DNA from: an uncultured Sphingomonadaceae bacterium
GTDB taxonomy: Bacteria > Pseudomonadota > Alphaproteobacteria > Sphingomonadales > Sphingomonadaceae
Assembly: GCA_947488625.1 (NCBI GenBank)
Contig: CANKZR010000001.1
Coordinates: 1 to 64,000 of the forward strand
DNA length: 64,000 nucleotides
Direction: 5' to 3'
The translations under genes were made by a program, and so were the position numbers. The notes under the pieces were generated by a model that made no database searches, had not been told where the DNA came from, and was given only the letters and a program-made list of their open reading frames with translations. This document shows, one piece after another, positions 36,947-46,109 of the stretch (position 1 is its first letter; the number at the start of each line of letters is the position of its first letter).

Positions 36947-37729
36947 CTAGGGTCTGGAAGTCCCTTGATGAACGCGAAGCACGCTGTCGTCGCGGGCCAG
37001 GCACCACAGGCTGAGGCCGGCGTTTCGCGCGCGCTCGACCGCCATACTGGTGGGCAGGGAGATGGTGACGAGCCGCGTCGCACCAGCGCGCACGGCTTTC
37101 TCCACGATCTCGTATGAGCATCGCGCGCTCGACAGAATGAAACCGTCTCCCGCATCCTGTGTAACCTTGGCAAGGGCACCCACCAGCTTGTCCATTGCGT
37201 TGTGACGGCCCACGTCCTCGCGGGCGTGGAGGATGGTTCCTTGGGACGTGCAGAAAGCGGCGGCATGGGCAGCCCCGGTCTGCCCTGTCAGGGGCTGGTG
37301 ATCGCGAAGGGCACCCAGCGCGGCGAAGATCGCCTTAGGGTCGAGCGGATCATGTGGTTCGACGGGGGGCAGGGGTTTGCCGATAGCTTCCAGGTTCTCG
37401 ATCCCGCACAAGCCACAACTCGATTCCGCCACGCGCGCGCGCACTCGCTCGGTCAGCTTTTCGACACCAAGCCCGCTCAACTGCGCACGCGCGATCCAGC
37501 CGTGCTCGACTTGCGCCACTGCCAGATCGGAAATGTCGTCAGGTGTTCTTGCAAGACCCTCGGTCAATGCAAAGCCGCGGGCAAAATCTTCGAGGTCAGA
37601 AGGGGTCGCCATCATGACGGCGTAGGACAGGCCGTTGTATTCCAGCGCCACGGGCACTTCGGGAACCCAGGTGCGTTCCTGCGGACGCGTGGTTCCGTCC
37701 GCTCCGAACTGAACCAGTTTATCCGGCAT
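36947..37729 (-). CDS. fdhD: Formate dehydrogenase accessory sulfurtransferase FdhD
   Basis: Transfers sulfur to the molybdenum cofactor so that formate dehydrogenase becomes active. The 260-residue protein has the CxxC motif in SSCGLCGIENL, an N-terminal EVPVALEYNGLSYAVMMATP, and the later GTILHAREDVGRHNAMDKLVG with the conserved GRHNA(V/M)DK signature. The start ATG 37729 overlaps the end of fdsD by 11 bp; the longer frame from 37828 would add an Arg-rich stretch. It is the last gene of the formaldehyde/formate operon. Confidence 0.94.
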   Translation of the reverse strand: MPDKLVQFGADGTTRPQERTWVPEVPVALEYNGLSYAVMMATPSDLEDFARGFALTEGLARTPDDISDLAVAQVEHGWIARAQLSGLGVEKLTERVRARVAESSCGLCGIENLEAIGKPLPPVEPHDPLDPKAIFAALGALRDHQPLTGQTGAAHAAAFCTSQGTILHAREDVGRHNAMDKLVGALAKVTQDAGDGFILSSARCSYEIVEKAVRAGATRLVTISLPTSMAVERARNAGLSLWCLARDDSVLRVHQGTSRP

Positions 37730-38003
37730 CCGAATTGTGCAGCCCGCCTGCCTTGGAAAAATTCGTGGCGCGGGTCTGCGAGCCGGGGTGCGCGCCCTTC
37801 GCCAGATGCTCGATTGCTTCTGCGGCAATCGGATCCAGCCCGCTGCGGTCGCCCGAAAAGATGCATCGCTTCATCCGGGGGTCCCAGAAGCTCTCGATAT
37901 GGTCAGCCGTCGCCAGCACCGCCTTGTCATGCCCGATGGCGACGAAATTCTTCGCGATCTGGTTGGCAAAGCGTGTGAGCGTCTCGAGCTGGCTCCTGCT
38001 CAT
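37719..38003 (-). CDS. fdsD: NAD-dependent formate dehydrogenase delta subunit
   Basis: A small protein of 94 residues of the FdsD family, required for assembly or stability of the soluble formate dehydrogenase. Typical features are the N-terminal LTRFANQIAKNF and DHIESFWDPRMKRCIF, which are strongly conserved in the family. Its start overlaps the fdsA stop by ATGA and its end overlaps fdhD. Confidence 0.92.
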   Translation of the reverse strand: MSRSQLETLTRFANQIAKNFVAIGHDKAVLATADHIESFWDPRMKRCIFSGDRSGLDPIAAEAIEHLAKGAHPGSQTRATNFSKAGGLHNSDAG

Positions 38004-40855
38004 TCTGCGGGCTCCATCGATTCTTCACCGGCAATGCGGCGACTGCGTTCGGACAGTTCCTGATAGTCCTCCTGCCAGTCGGTCGGCCCGTTGCTGGGCG
38101 TTACCTGTACGGCCGTCACCTTGTATTCGGGACAGTTGGTGGCCCAGTCGGAATAGTCGGTGGTGACGACGTTGGCCTGCGTCGCGGGGTGGTGGAATGT
38201 GGTATAGACCACGCCCGGCGCCACGCGATCGGTAACCTTCACCCGCAAGGTGGTTTCGCCCGTGCGGCTGGCAAGCTTCGTCCAGTCGCCATCGTTCAGG
38301 CCGCGGTTTTCCGCGTCGACGGGATGGATTTCCAGCAGGTCTTCCTCGTGCCAGACGGTGTTGGCCGTGCGCCGCGTCTGCGCGCCAACGTTGTACTGGC
38401 TGAGGATGCGGCCAGTGGTTAGCAGCAGCGGGAAGCGCGGGCCCGTTTTCTCGTCGGTGGGGACATAGTCCGTCACCACGAACAGGCCCTTGCCGCGAAC
38501 GAAGCCTTCGATGTGCATGACGGGTGAACCGTCAGGGTGTTTCTCGTTGACCGGCCACTGCACGCTGCCACGTTCGTTCAGCATGTCCCAGCTTACACCG
38601 GCGAAGCTTCCGGTCAGGCGAGCAACCTCGTCGAGAATTTCGCTGGGGTGGCTGTAGGTCCACTGTGCGCCCAGGGCATTGGCGAGCAACTGCGTGACTT
38701 CCCAATCCTCGTAGCCGTTGGCAGGCTCCATCACCTTGCGGACAGGCTGGATGCGGCGCTCTGCATTGGTGAAGGTGCCGTTCTTTTCCAGGAAGGTGGA
38801 GCCGGGCAGGAAGACGTGGGCGTAATTGGCGGTCTCGTTCAGGAAGAGATCGTGCACGATCACGCATTCCATGGCAGACAGGCCGTCGGCCACGTGCTGG
38901 GTGTTCGGATCGGACTGGAGAATGTCCTCGCCCTGGATGTAGATCGCCTTGAAACTGCCATCGACGGCGGCATCGAGCATATTGTTGATGCGCAGGCCCG
39001 GATTGGGATCGAGGGTGACGCCCCAGTCCTTCTCGAACATGGCGCGCGTCTCGCCGTCCGACAGGTGGCGATAGCCGGGCAGTTCGTGCGGGAAGCTGCC
39101 CATGTCGCAGGCACCCTGCACATTGTTCTGGCCCCGCAGCGGGTTCACCCCCACGCCATTGCGGCCGATGTTGCCGGTGACCATTGCCAGGTTGGCGATT
39201 GCCATCACGGTGGAGGAGCCTTGCGAATGCTCCGTAACGCCCAAGCCGTAATAGATCGCCGCATTGCCGCCGGTGGCATAGAGTCGCGCGGCCTCGCGCA
39301 GGTCATCGGCAGGAACGCGGGTGACGGGCTCCAGCGTCTCGGGGCTGTGGCGTTCGTCGGAGACGAAGCGCGCCCATTCCTCGAACGCGTCCACTTCGCA
39401 GCGATCTTCGATGAATTTGCGGTTCTCCAGCCCCTCGGTAACGATGACATGCGCCATAGCTGTGAGCACGGCGACATTTGTGCCGGGCTGCAAGGGCAGG
39501 TGATAGGCGGCTTCGACATGCGGCGTGCGCACAAGGTCAATTCGGCGCGGGTCGATCACGATCAGCTTCGCGCCTTCGCGCAAGCGCTTCTTCAGGCGGC
39601 TGGCGAAGACGGGGTGTCCGTCCGTCGGGTTGGCCCCTATCACCAGAGCCACATCGGTGTACTGCACGCTGTCGAAATCCTGCGTGCCCGCGCTGGTGCC
39701 AAAAGTCGTCTTCAGGCCATAGCCGGTGGGCGAATGGCACACGCGCGCGCAGGTATCGACGTTGTTGGCACCGAACACGCTGCGGATCAGCTTTTGCACG
39801 AGGAAGGTTTCCTCGTTTGTGCAACGGCTGGAGGTTATGCCGCCCAGCGCGGCCGCGCCGTACTTTTCCTTGATGCCCTTGATCTTGTTGCTGGTGAACT
39901 CCAGCGCCTCTTCCCAGGTTACCTCGCGCCAGGGCTGGTCGATGCTGTCGCGCACCATGGGCGAAGTGATGCGATCCTTGTGGTTGGCATAGCCATAGGC
40001 AAAACGACCCTTCACACAGCTATGGCCGCGATTGGCCTTGCCGTCCTTGTAAGGCACCATGCGCACCAGCTGTTCCCCGCGCATTTCGGCGCGGAAGGTG
40101 CAGCCCACGCCGCAATAGGCGCAGGTGGTAACGACGCTACGCTCGGGCAGGCCAATTTCCTTGACGCTCTTTTCCTGCAGGGTCGCGGTGGGGCAGGCCT
40201 GCACGCAGGCGCCGCAACTCACGCACTCGCTGGAAAGGAAGTTGTCGTCATCCTGCCCGGCGGAAACCATGCTGGCGAAGCCGCGCCCATCGATGGTGAG
40301 AGCGAAGGTGCCCTGCACCTCGTTACAGGCGCGTACGCAACGCGAACACACGATGCACTTGCTGGGATCGAACTGGAAATAGGGGTTTGATGTATCTGTC
40401 TCCAGACCCAGGTGGTTTGCCCCCTCGTAGCCATAGCGCACATCGCGCAGACCCACGGCGGCGGCTTCGTCCTGCAATTCGCAATCGCCGTTGGCGGAAC
40501 AGGTGAGGCAATCGAGCGGGTGATCGGAGATGTATAGCTCCATCACGCCCTTGCGCAGCTTTTCCAGCCGCGGGGTCTGCGTTTTCACCACCATGCCTTC
40601 GCTCACCGGCGTGGTGCAGCTGGCAGGCGTGCCGCGCGCGCCTTCGATCTCGACCAGGCATAGGCGGCACGAACCGAAGGCTTCCACGTTGTCCGTGGCG
40701 CACAGCTTGGGAATATGACCGCCGGTTTCGGCGGCCGCGCGCATGACACTGGTGCCTGCAGGTACCGTGGTCTTGCGACCGTCGATCGTCAGCGTGATCT
40801 TCTGACCCGACTTTACTGCCGGGGTGCCGAGATCATTGGGGGCTTCGTATCCCAT
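38000..40855 (-). CDS. fdsA: NAD-dependent formate dehydrogenase alpha subunit (molybdenum)
   Basis: Catalytic subunit of about 951 residues. The N-terminal NuoG-like part holds a 2Fe-2S site (CATDNVEAFGSCRLCLVEIEG region), a His-Cys cluster DHPLDCLTCSANGDC, and two 4Fe-4S ferredoxin clusters (CIVCSRCVRACN, CVSCGACVQACP). Next comes a 4Fe-4S site CAYCGVGC and the bis-MGD domain, with the catalytic Cys in ARVCHSPTGYG; a Cys, not selenocysteine, is used. The C-terminal molydopterin-dinucleotide domain is complete. The start ATG 40855 gives the usual N terminus (GYEAPNDLG). mobA ends 1 nt upstream. It oxidises formate to CO2, passing electrons to FdsBG and NAD+. Confidence 0.96.
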   Translation of the reverse strand: MGYEAPNDLGTPAVKSGQKITLTIDGRKTTVPAGTSVMRAAAETGGHIPKLCATDNVEAFGSCRLCLVEIEGARGTPASCTTPVSEGMVVKTQTPRLEKLRKGVMELYISDHPLDCLTCSANGDCELQDEAAAVGLRDVRYGYEGANHLGLETDTSNPYFQFDPSKCIVCSRCVRACNEVQGTFALTIDGRGFASMVSAGQDDDNFLSSECVSCGACVQACPTATLQEKSVKEIGLPERSVVTTCAYCGVGCTFRAEMRGEQLVRMVPYKDGKANRGHSCVKGRFAYGYANHKDRITSPMVRDSIDQPWREVTWEEALEFTSNKIKGIKEKYGAAALGGITSSRCTNEETFLVQKLIRSVFGANNVDTCARVCHSPTGYGLKTTFGTSAGTQDFDSVQYTDVALVIGANPTDGHPVFASRLKKRLREGAKLIVIDPRRIDLVRTPHVEAAYHLPLQPGTNVAVLTAMAHVIVTEGLENRKFIEDRCEVDAFEEWARFVSDERHSPETLEPVTRVPADDLREAARLYATGGNAAIYYGLGVTEHSQGSSTVMAIANLAMVTGNIGRNGVGVNPLRGQNNVQGACDMGSFPHELPGYRHLSDGETRAMFEKDWGVTLDPNPGLRINNMLDAAVDGSFKAIYIQGEDILQSDPNTQHVADGLSAMECVIVHDLFLNETANYAHVFLPGSTFLEKNGTFTNAERRIQPVRKVMEPANGYEDWEVTQLLANALGAQWTYSHPSEILDEVARLTGSFAGVSWDMLNERGSVQWPVNEKHPDGSPVMHIEGFVRGKGLFVVTDYVPTDEKTGPRFPLLLTTGRILSQYNVGAQTRRTANTVWHEEDLLEIHPVDAENRGLNDGDWTKLASRTGETTLRVKVTDRVAPGVVYTTFHHPATQANVVTTDYSDWATNCPEYKVTAVQVTPSNGPTDWQEDYQELSERSRRIAGEESMEPAE

Positions 40856-40856
40856 A

Positions 40857-41375
40857 CTATCGCTCCATCGCCGCAAGATCTGCGGGTGTGTTGATGTTTG
40901 CAGGCGCATCTTCGCTCTTTACGGCCCGTGCCTCGGCGGCCTTGGCGAAAGCTATCATCGAATGGCGTCCTTCGCTCTGGAGGATGGCCGAAACGACAGA
41001 TGCGTTGTTGCTTTCCCAATGCCCGATTACAGGCTGTGTTTCAAGATAGGCCGGTGCTGGCGAAAGATCCGACAAGAGCGTGGGCGGTAATGCGACAGAA
41101 TCGACCCCGCATGTCAGCACGGTGTCGTAACCCTTGTCTTGCGCGTAGCGAAGAGCCGCGGCGATGCCGCCCAGAGGGCCCATGTCCGGGCGCGGCCAAT
41201 CTGGAATGGCCGGGGCAGGGGCAATATCGCGTCCCACTACGATGACATGGTCGCAAAAGCCTGAAAGGCCATCCACCGCGCGTGCCATCAGCGTGCGGCC
41301 ATCAAGTTCGGCCAGCGCCTTGTCGCAGCCAAAGCGCGAGGACTTGCCGCCCGCCAGAACCGCGCCCAAAATCAT
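40857..41375 (-). CDS. mobA: Molybdenum cofactor guanylyltransferase
   Basis: Attaches GMP to molybdopterin to make the MGD cofactor needed by FdsA. The 172-residue protein starts MILGAVLAGGKSSRFGCDKAL, matching the GTP-binding LAGGxSxRxGxDK motif across its first 20 residues, with DMGPLGGIAAAL and CGVDSVALP following. It lies between fdsB and fdsA, overlapping the fdsB stop by 4 bp. This ties cofactor synthesis to its main client. It is slightly shorter than E. coli MobA (about 194 residues) but has all core motifs. Confidence 0.9.
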   Translation of the reverse strand: MILGAVLAGGKSSRFGCDKALAELDGRTLMARAVDGLSGFCDHVIVVGRDIAPAPAIPDWPRPDMGPLGGIAAALRYAQDKGYDTVLTCGVDSVALPPTLLSDLSPAPAYLETQPVIGHWESNNASVVSAILQSEGRHSMIAFAKAAEARAVKSEDAPANINTPADLAAMER

Positions 41376-42931
41376 CCGGTCGCCTCGGGGAGAGCCTGTT
41401 TGACCAGTTCGGGATTGTCGGTGAAGTCTTCGGGCCACTGGCGCAGGGCGCTCAGCACCGGGTAGGGGGTGAAGCCGCCCAGCGCGCACAGCGAGCCGAA
41501 TTTCATCGTCTCGCAAAAATCGGTCAGCAGAGCTATCTCGTCGCCTGCATCGCGGCCCTTGTCCTTGGGGGCATTGTGCATCTGCGGCGCCAGCTCGATC
41601 CGGTCGCGCTTGCGGCCACCTTCGCGAATACTGTCGAGAATTTCCACGCCGCGCACCGCGCCAATGCGGCATGGTGTACACTTGCCACAGCTTTCGACAG
41701 AGCAGAACTCCATCGCGAACCGCGCCATGTCCAGCATGTCTGCCGTATCGTCGAACACGGTCAGGCCGCCGTGGCCAATCAGCGCATCTGCGGCGGTATA
41801 TTCCTCGTAATCGAACCTGATGTCGAACTGGTCGGGGTGGATGTAGGCGCCCAGGGGTCCACCAACCTGCACGGCCTTCACCGGGCGGCCAGATGCAGTG
41901 CCGCCGCCGATCTTGTTGACGAGTTCGTCCAGGGTCACCCCGAAACCGACTTCGTACAGCCCGCCATGCTTGATGTTCCCCGCTAGCTGGAGTGGCATGG
42001 TCCCGCGTGAGCGGCCAAAGCCTGCGTTCTTGTATTCCTCCGCCCCGCCTTCGGTCAGGATGTGCGGCACGGCTTGCAGGCTGAGCACGTTGTTCACCAC
42101 CGTCGGGCGGCCAAGAAAGCCTTCGAGCGCAGGCAGCGGCGGTTTTGCACGCACTTCGCCGCGCTTGCCTTCCAGGCTGTTGAGCAGCGAGGTTTCCTCC
42201 CCGCAAACGTAAGCGCCAGCGCCCACGCGCACTTCGCATTTGAACGGCGCGATGATGTCTGCGCACAGGTCCAGCGCGGCATTCAGCTTGCGAAGGGCGT
42301 CAGGGTATTCGCTTCGCAGGTAGATATAACCCCGGTCTGCGCCCACGGCTTCACCAGCAATCGCCATGCCCTCGATTAGCGCGAAGGGGTCGCCTTCCAT
42401 CGCCATGCGATCGGCAAAGGTCCCGCTGTCGCCTTCGTCGGCATTGCAAACAATGTATTTCTGAGGGCCAGCCGCCCTCATCACCGTGTCCCACTTGATA
42501 CCGGTGGGGAAGCCCGCGCCGCCGCGTCCGCGAAGGCCCGACAGCTTGACCTGTTCAACGATCGCTTCGGGACCGATCTGGCGCGCACGCGCCAAGCCCG
42601 CCCAGCCGCCGTTCGCTTCGTAGTCCTGCAGGCTGAGAGGGCGGGTCTTGCCAGCGCGCTTGAAGGTAATGCGCGTCTGCGTGGCGATGAAGGGATGATC
42701 CTCGATCTTGCCGATAGACTTGTCGGACGTGCCTGCCAGAATGGCGTCGATGTCATTCAGCGTGGCGGGACCAAAGCCCAAGCCGTCGATCTCCACCAAC
42801 GGTTCCAGCCAGTGCATACCCCAGCTGGACGTGCGAAGGACCTGGCAGCCCTTCTTCTCGAAAGCCTCGGCCAGCTTGTCCGCGCCGCCTGCGCGGGCAA
42901 GCGCGTCATCTGAAATGCGGACCAGCGTCAT
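41372..42931 (-). CDS. fdsB: NAD-dependent formate dehydrogenase beta subunit (NuoF-like)
   Basis: Diaphorase subunit of 519 residues carrying FMN, a 4Fe-4S cluster and the NAD site. The N-terminal part (1-120) is the thioredoxin-like extension. FMN/NAD motifs are LRGRGGAGFPTGIKW, NADEGDSGTF and GAGAYVCGEETSLLNSLEG; the cluster ligands are in ESCGKCTPCRIG, with a further Cys in GSLCALGGF. It overlaps fdsG and mobA. It receives electrons from FdsA and reduces NAD+. Confidence 0.95.
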   Translation of the reverse strand: MTLVRISDDALARAGGADKLAEAFEKKGCQVLRTSSWGMHWLEPLVEIDGLGFGPATLNDIDAILAGTSDKSIGKIEDHPFIATQTRITFKRAGKTRPLSLQDYEANGGWAGLARARQIGPEAIVEQVKLSGLRGRGGAGFPTGIKWDTVMRAAGPQKYIVCNADEGDSGTFADRMAMEGDPFALIEGMAIAGEAVGADRGYIYLRSEYPDALRKLNAALDLCADIIAPFKCEVRVGAGAYVCGEETSLLNSLEGKRGEVRAKPPLPALEGFLGRPTVVNNVLSLQAVPHILTEGGAEEYKNAGFGRSRGTMPLQLAGNIKHGGLYEVGFGVTLDELVNKIGGGTASGRPVKAVQVGGPLGAYIHPDQFDIRFDYEEYTAADALIGHGGLTVFDDTADMLDMARFAMEFCSVESCGKCTPCRIGAVRGVEILDSIREGGRKRDRIELAPQMHNAPKDKGRDAGDEIALLTDFCETMKFGSLCALGGFTPYPVLSALRQWPEDFTDNPELVKQALPEATG

Positions 42932-43356
42932 GCGCTTTCTACCAGATTGGTGATCGCGTCTTCATCCAGGCGAATATGAAGCTCGTCACCAATGCGCGCG
43001 GCGGGGCCGGCGCTGCACAGGCCAAGGCAATAGACAGTGGAGATACGCACGCGCTCTCCGGCTGCAGCGCTAGCGCTGTCGATCAGCTTTTCCACGCCGC
43101 GCGCCTTGCACGCCTCCGCCCGGCAGATCTGCACATGCGGCCGCGCATCTGGTGATGATAAGTAGTCGTGATAGAAGCTGACCACGCCATGCACATCGGC
43201 GCGGCTGATGTTCAAACCCCTGGCGATCATCGCTTCGCTTGCCGCATCTACGCAGCCCAGTTCGGCCTGCACGTCATTCAGTATCGGGAGCAACGGTCCT
43301 TCGCGATGATGATGGCGGGCAATTATCTCGCCAAGGATGTCGCTCCTGTCGCTCAT
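42928..43356 (-). CDS. fdsG: NAD-dependent formate dehydrogenase gamma subunit (NuoE-like)
   Basis: A 142-residue NuoE-like subunit with a 2Fe-2S cluster. The ligands are seen as CRAEACKARG and later YCLGLCSAGPAA. The N-terminal helical part with LLPILNDVQAELGCVD and DVHGVVSFYHDY is typical. The start ATG 43356 overlaps the fghA stop (ATGA). Confidence 0.95.
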   Translation of the reverse strand: MSDRSDILGEIIARHHHREGPLLPILNDVQAELGCVDAASEAMIARGLNISRADVHGVVSFYHDYLSSPDARPHVQICRAEACKARGVEKLIDSASAAAGERVRISTVYCLGLCSAGPAARIGDELHIRLDEDAITNLVESA

Positions 43357-44192
43357 TCCTTGAGCCTTTCGGCGTGCCAGGCGATGTGATCGGCAATGAA
43401 GGTGGAGACGAAGAAGTAAGAGTGATCGTACCCTTCCCGCATGCGGATGGTGGCATCCATTCCGGCATTCCGCACGGCATCCTCCAATAGCCAGGTCTTC
43501 AGTTGCTCATCGAGGAAATTGTCGGCGCGACCCTGTTCGACAAGCAGGCTGTCGATACGCGCGCCGTCTTCGATGAGAGCGCACGCATCGTATTCACGCC
43601 ATGCTGCACGATCATCACCGATGTAGTTCGAGAGCGCCTTCTCTCCCCATGGGCAGTTGAGCGGGCTGACAATTGGCGAGAATGCGCTGGTGGAGCGGAA
43701 CCGACCGGGATTGCGTAACGACACGGTGAGCGCGCCGTGCCCGCCCATCGAATGACCCGAGATTGCCTGCCGTTCCATGTCGACAGGAAAGTTCTTCGCC
43801 ACGAGCGCAGGCAGTTCTTCCTCGACATAGCGGCGCATATGGAAATGCTCGGCCCACGGCTCTTGCGTGGCATTGACGTAGAAGCCAGCGCCCTGACCAA
43901 AATCATAGGCCTCGTCGTCGGGAACACCTTCACCGCGCGGCGATGTATCCGGGCACACGAAGATCACGCCGTGTTCTGCGCATGCCTTGTGATAGTGGCA
44001 CTTGATCATCGCGTTTTCATGCGTGCAGGTAAGGCCGGAAAGCCACCATAGCACGGGCAGTTTCTCGCCCTCGCGATGCTCCGGCACATAGACCGCGAAG
44101 GTCATGGGTGTGCCGGTGGCCTCGCTATCGTGCGAATAAACGCCCTGGTTGCCGCCAAAGCACTTCGTTTCGCTGACGGTTTCCATGCTCAT
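43353..44192 (-). CDS. fghA: S-formylglutathione hydrolase
   Basis: Cleaves S-formylglutathione to formate and glutathione, the step between AdhC and formate dehydrogenase. The 279-residue esterase-D-type alpha/beta hydrolase has the nucleophile motif GHSMGGHGAL, LWWLSGLTCTHENAMIK with the oxyanion region, the Asp in the EQGRADNFLDEQ region and the His in YDHSYFFV. The start at 44192 overlaps the VOC gene stop (ATGA); MET at 44186 is an alternative. Confidence 0.95.
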   Translation of the reverse strand: MSMETVSETKCFGGNQGVYSHDSEATGTPMTFAVYVPEHREGEKLPVLWWLSGLTCTHENAMIKCHYHKACAEHGVIFVCPDTSPRGEGVPDDEAYDFGQGAGFYVNATQEPWAEHFHMRRYVEEELPALVAKNFPVDMERQAISGHSMGGHGALTVSLRNPGRFRSTSAFSPIVSPLNCPWGEKALSNYIGDDRAAWREYDACALIEDGARIDSLLVEQGRADNFLDEQLKTWLLEDAVRNAGMDATIRMREGYDHSYFFVSTFIADHIAWHAERLKE

Positions 44193-44584
44193 GCGGTTGC
44201 CTTGCGATGCATGGCGCACAGCTTGTTGCCATCGGGATCGCGCAGATAGGCAAGGTAAAGGCGACCAAAATCGTTCTCGCGCCAGCCCGGCGGGTCTTCG
44301 ATGGTGGTGCCGCCAGCGGCCTCTCCTGCAGCGTGCCAGGCGTCCGCTTGCGCCGTATCGTCCGCGGCAAAACCGACGGTCGCGCCGTTGCCGCAGCTTG
44401 CCGGATTGCCGTCAATCGGGCTGGTAACCAGAAAAACCGCGTTGTTGTGCATATAGATGAGGCGACCCTTCCCATCGAAGACGCCTTCTTTTGCCCCGAG
44501 TGCATCGAATAGGGCGTCGTAAAAGGTCTTCGATTTCTCGAGGTCGTTCGAGCCGACCATCACGTGGCTGTACATAGTGTTCAA
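44189..44584 (-). CDS. VOC/glyoxalase-like family protein
   Basis: A 131-residue vicinal-oxygen-chelate protein made of two beta-alpha-beta modules (SHVMVGSNDLEKSKTFYDAL at the start, AYLRDPDGNKLCAMH at the end). VOC proteins of this kind are often found beside adhC and fghA in formaldehyde operons. The function there is unproven; metal-dependent handling of a glutathione adduct is one idea. Starts about 200 bp downstream of adhC and overlaps fghA by 4 bp. The gap 44585-44784 shows nothing else. Confidence 0.85.
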   Translation of the reverse strand: MNTMYSHVMVGSNDLEKSKTFYDALFDALGAKEGVFDGKGRLIYMHNNAVFLVTSPIDGNPASCGNGATVGFAADDTAQADAWHAAGEAAGGTTIEDPPGWRENDFGRLYLAYLRDPDGNKLCAMHRKATA

Positions 44585-44784
44585 TCCTTTGCATTCGTCC
44601 TGAAGGTAACCGCATCACGCCAGCCATCGGCCTGACCGCACCTTCGACATGTGGCTCGTAATCGACTTTGCGCGTATAGCGCTTTTATCACATGGCCGAA
44701 AACTTCCGGCAACGGGAAACGCGTCGATCACTGGTTCGTGGCCTTCATCCCCTAGGCGAGAAGAAGACGCGGAACCTGCGCGGT

Positions 44785-45891
44785 CTAGTATACCACCACG
44801 GATCTGATGCTCTCGCCCGAATGCATCAGGTCGAAACCCTTGTTGATCTCCTCAAGGGATAGCGTGTGGGTGATCATCGGATCGATGGCGATCTTGCCGT
44901 TCATGTACCAATCCACGATCTTGGGCACGTCGGTGCGGCCCTTGGCACCGCCGAAGGCCGTGCCGCGCCAGTTGCGGCCCGTTACCAGCTGGAATGGCCG
45001 CGTTTCGATCGTCTTGCCGGCCTCGGCCACGCCGATGATGATGGAAGTGCCCCAGCCCTTGTGACAACATTCCAAAGCCTGACGCATGACATCCGTGTTG
45101 CCGGTGCAGTCGAAGCTGTAATCCGCGCCGCCGTCCAGCATTTCCACCAGGTGCGCCACGACGTCGCCGACATCCTTCGGGTTAACGAAATCGGTCATCC
45201 CGAACTTTTCGCCCCATTCCTTCTTGGCGTTGTTGAGATCGACGCCAACGATCCGGTCCGCCCCCGCCATTTTCGCGCCCTGGATCACGTTGAGGCCGAT
45301 GCCGCCCAGGCCGAACACAACCACATTGTCGCCTGCCTGCACCTTGGCGGTGTTGGTGACGGCGCCGACGCCCGTGGTGACGCCGCAGCCGATGTAGCAG
45401 CTGGTTTCGAACGGTGCGTCGGTGCGGATCTTGGCAACGGCGATTTCTGGCAGAACGGTGAAGTTCGAGAAGGTCGAGCAACCCATGTAGTGGTAGATCG
45501 TCTCGCCCTTGTAGCTGAACCGGCTGGTACCATCGGGCATCAGACCCTTGCCCTGCGTTTCGCGGATGGCGCTGCACAGGTTCGTCTTGCCGCTGAGACA
45601 CATTTTGCACTGGCGGCATTCGGGCGTGTAGAGCGGAATGACGTGATCGTCGGGCTTTACGCTGGTGACGCCGGGGCCGACTTCGCGCACGATGCCCGCG
45701 CCTTCATGGCCCAGGATCGAGGGGAAGATCCCTTCTGAATCAAGTCCGTCCAGCGTGTAGGCATCGGTGTGGCAAATGCCCGTCGCCATGATTTCTACCA
45801 GTACCTCGCCCTCCTTGGGGCCTTCGAGATCAAGCTCGACAATCTCCAGCGGCTTTTTGGCTTCGAAGGCTACGGCGGCGCGGGTTTTCAT
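44785..45891 (-). CDS. adhC: S-(hydroxymethyl)glutathione dehydrogenase (class III alcohol dehydrogenase)
   Basis: Oxidises the spontaneous formaldehyde-glutathione adduct to S-formylglutathione with NAD+; the family can also reduce S-nitrosoglutathione. The 368-residue zinc enzyme has the catalytic zinc ligands in [12 protein letters not shown] and GHEGAG, the four-Cys structural zinc site [15 protein letters not shown], and the Rossmann motif [18 protein letters not shown]. The ATG at 45891 ([15 protein letters not shown]) gives the standard N terminus. It is the first gene of the formaldehyde-to-CO2 operon. Confidence 0.96.
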   Translation of the reverse strand: MKTRAAVAFEAKKPLEIVELDLEGPKEGEVLVEIMATGICHTDAYTLDGLDSEGIFPSILGHEGAGIVREVGPGVTSVKPDDHVIPLYTPECRQCKMCLSGKTNLCSAIRETQGKGLMPDGTSRFSYKGETIYHYMGCSTFSNFTVLPEIAVAKIRTDAPFETSCYIGCGVTTGVGAVTNTAKVQAGDNVVVFGLGGIGLNVIQGAKMAGADRIVGVDLNNAKKEWGEKFGMTDFVNPKDVGDVVAHLVEMLDGGADYSFDCTGNTDVMRQALECCHKGWGTSIIIGVAEAGKTIETRPFQLVTGRNWRGTAFGGAKGRTDVPKIVDWYMNGKIAIDPMITHTLSLEEINKGFDLMHSGESIRSVVVY

Positions 45892-46037
45892 CTTTCTGGT
45901 TCTCCTGAATTCTCCGGCAATCGCACGCTGACGCATTGCTCGGGCGGTAATGAAGTCTTGGCTCTCCCATAGCAGGTTCAAGGCGATAGGGCAGGGCCGA
46001 CCTGACCAATACGATATCGAAAATGCCGACTGCCCAT

Positions 46038-46066
46038 AAAAAAAGGGCGGCCCTTTCGAGCCGCCC
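46038..46066 (-). terminator. Intrinsic terminator of the adhesin gene
   Basis: GGGCGGC (46045-46051) and GCCGCCC (46060-46066) form a 7-bp GC stem with an 8-nt loop. On the minus strand it is followed by seven T residues (46044-46038), 44 bp after the adhesin stop. Confidence 0.85.
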
Positions 46067-46109
46067 CCTTCTTTCCCGTTCGGGAAGTCCGGCGCGAGGC
46101 CGGAACTTT

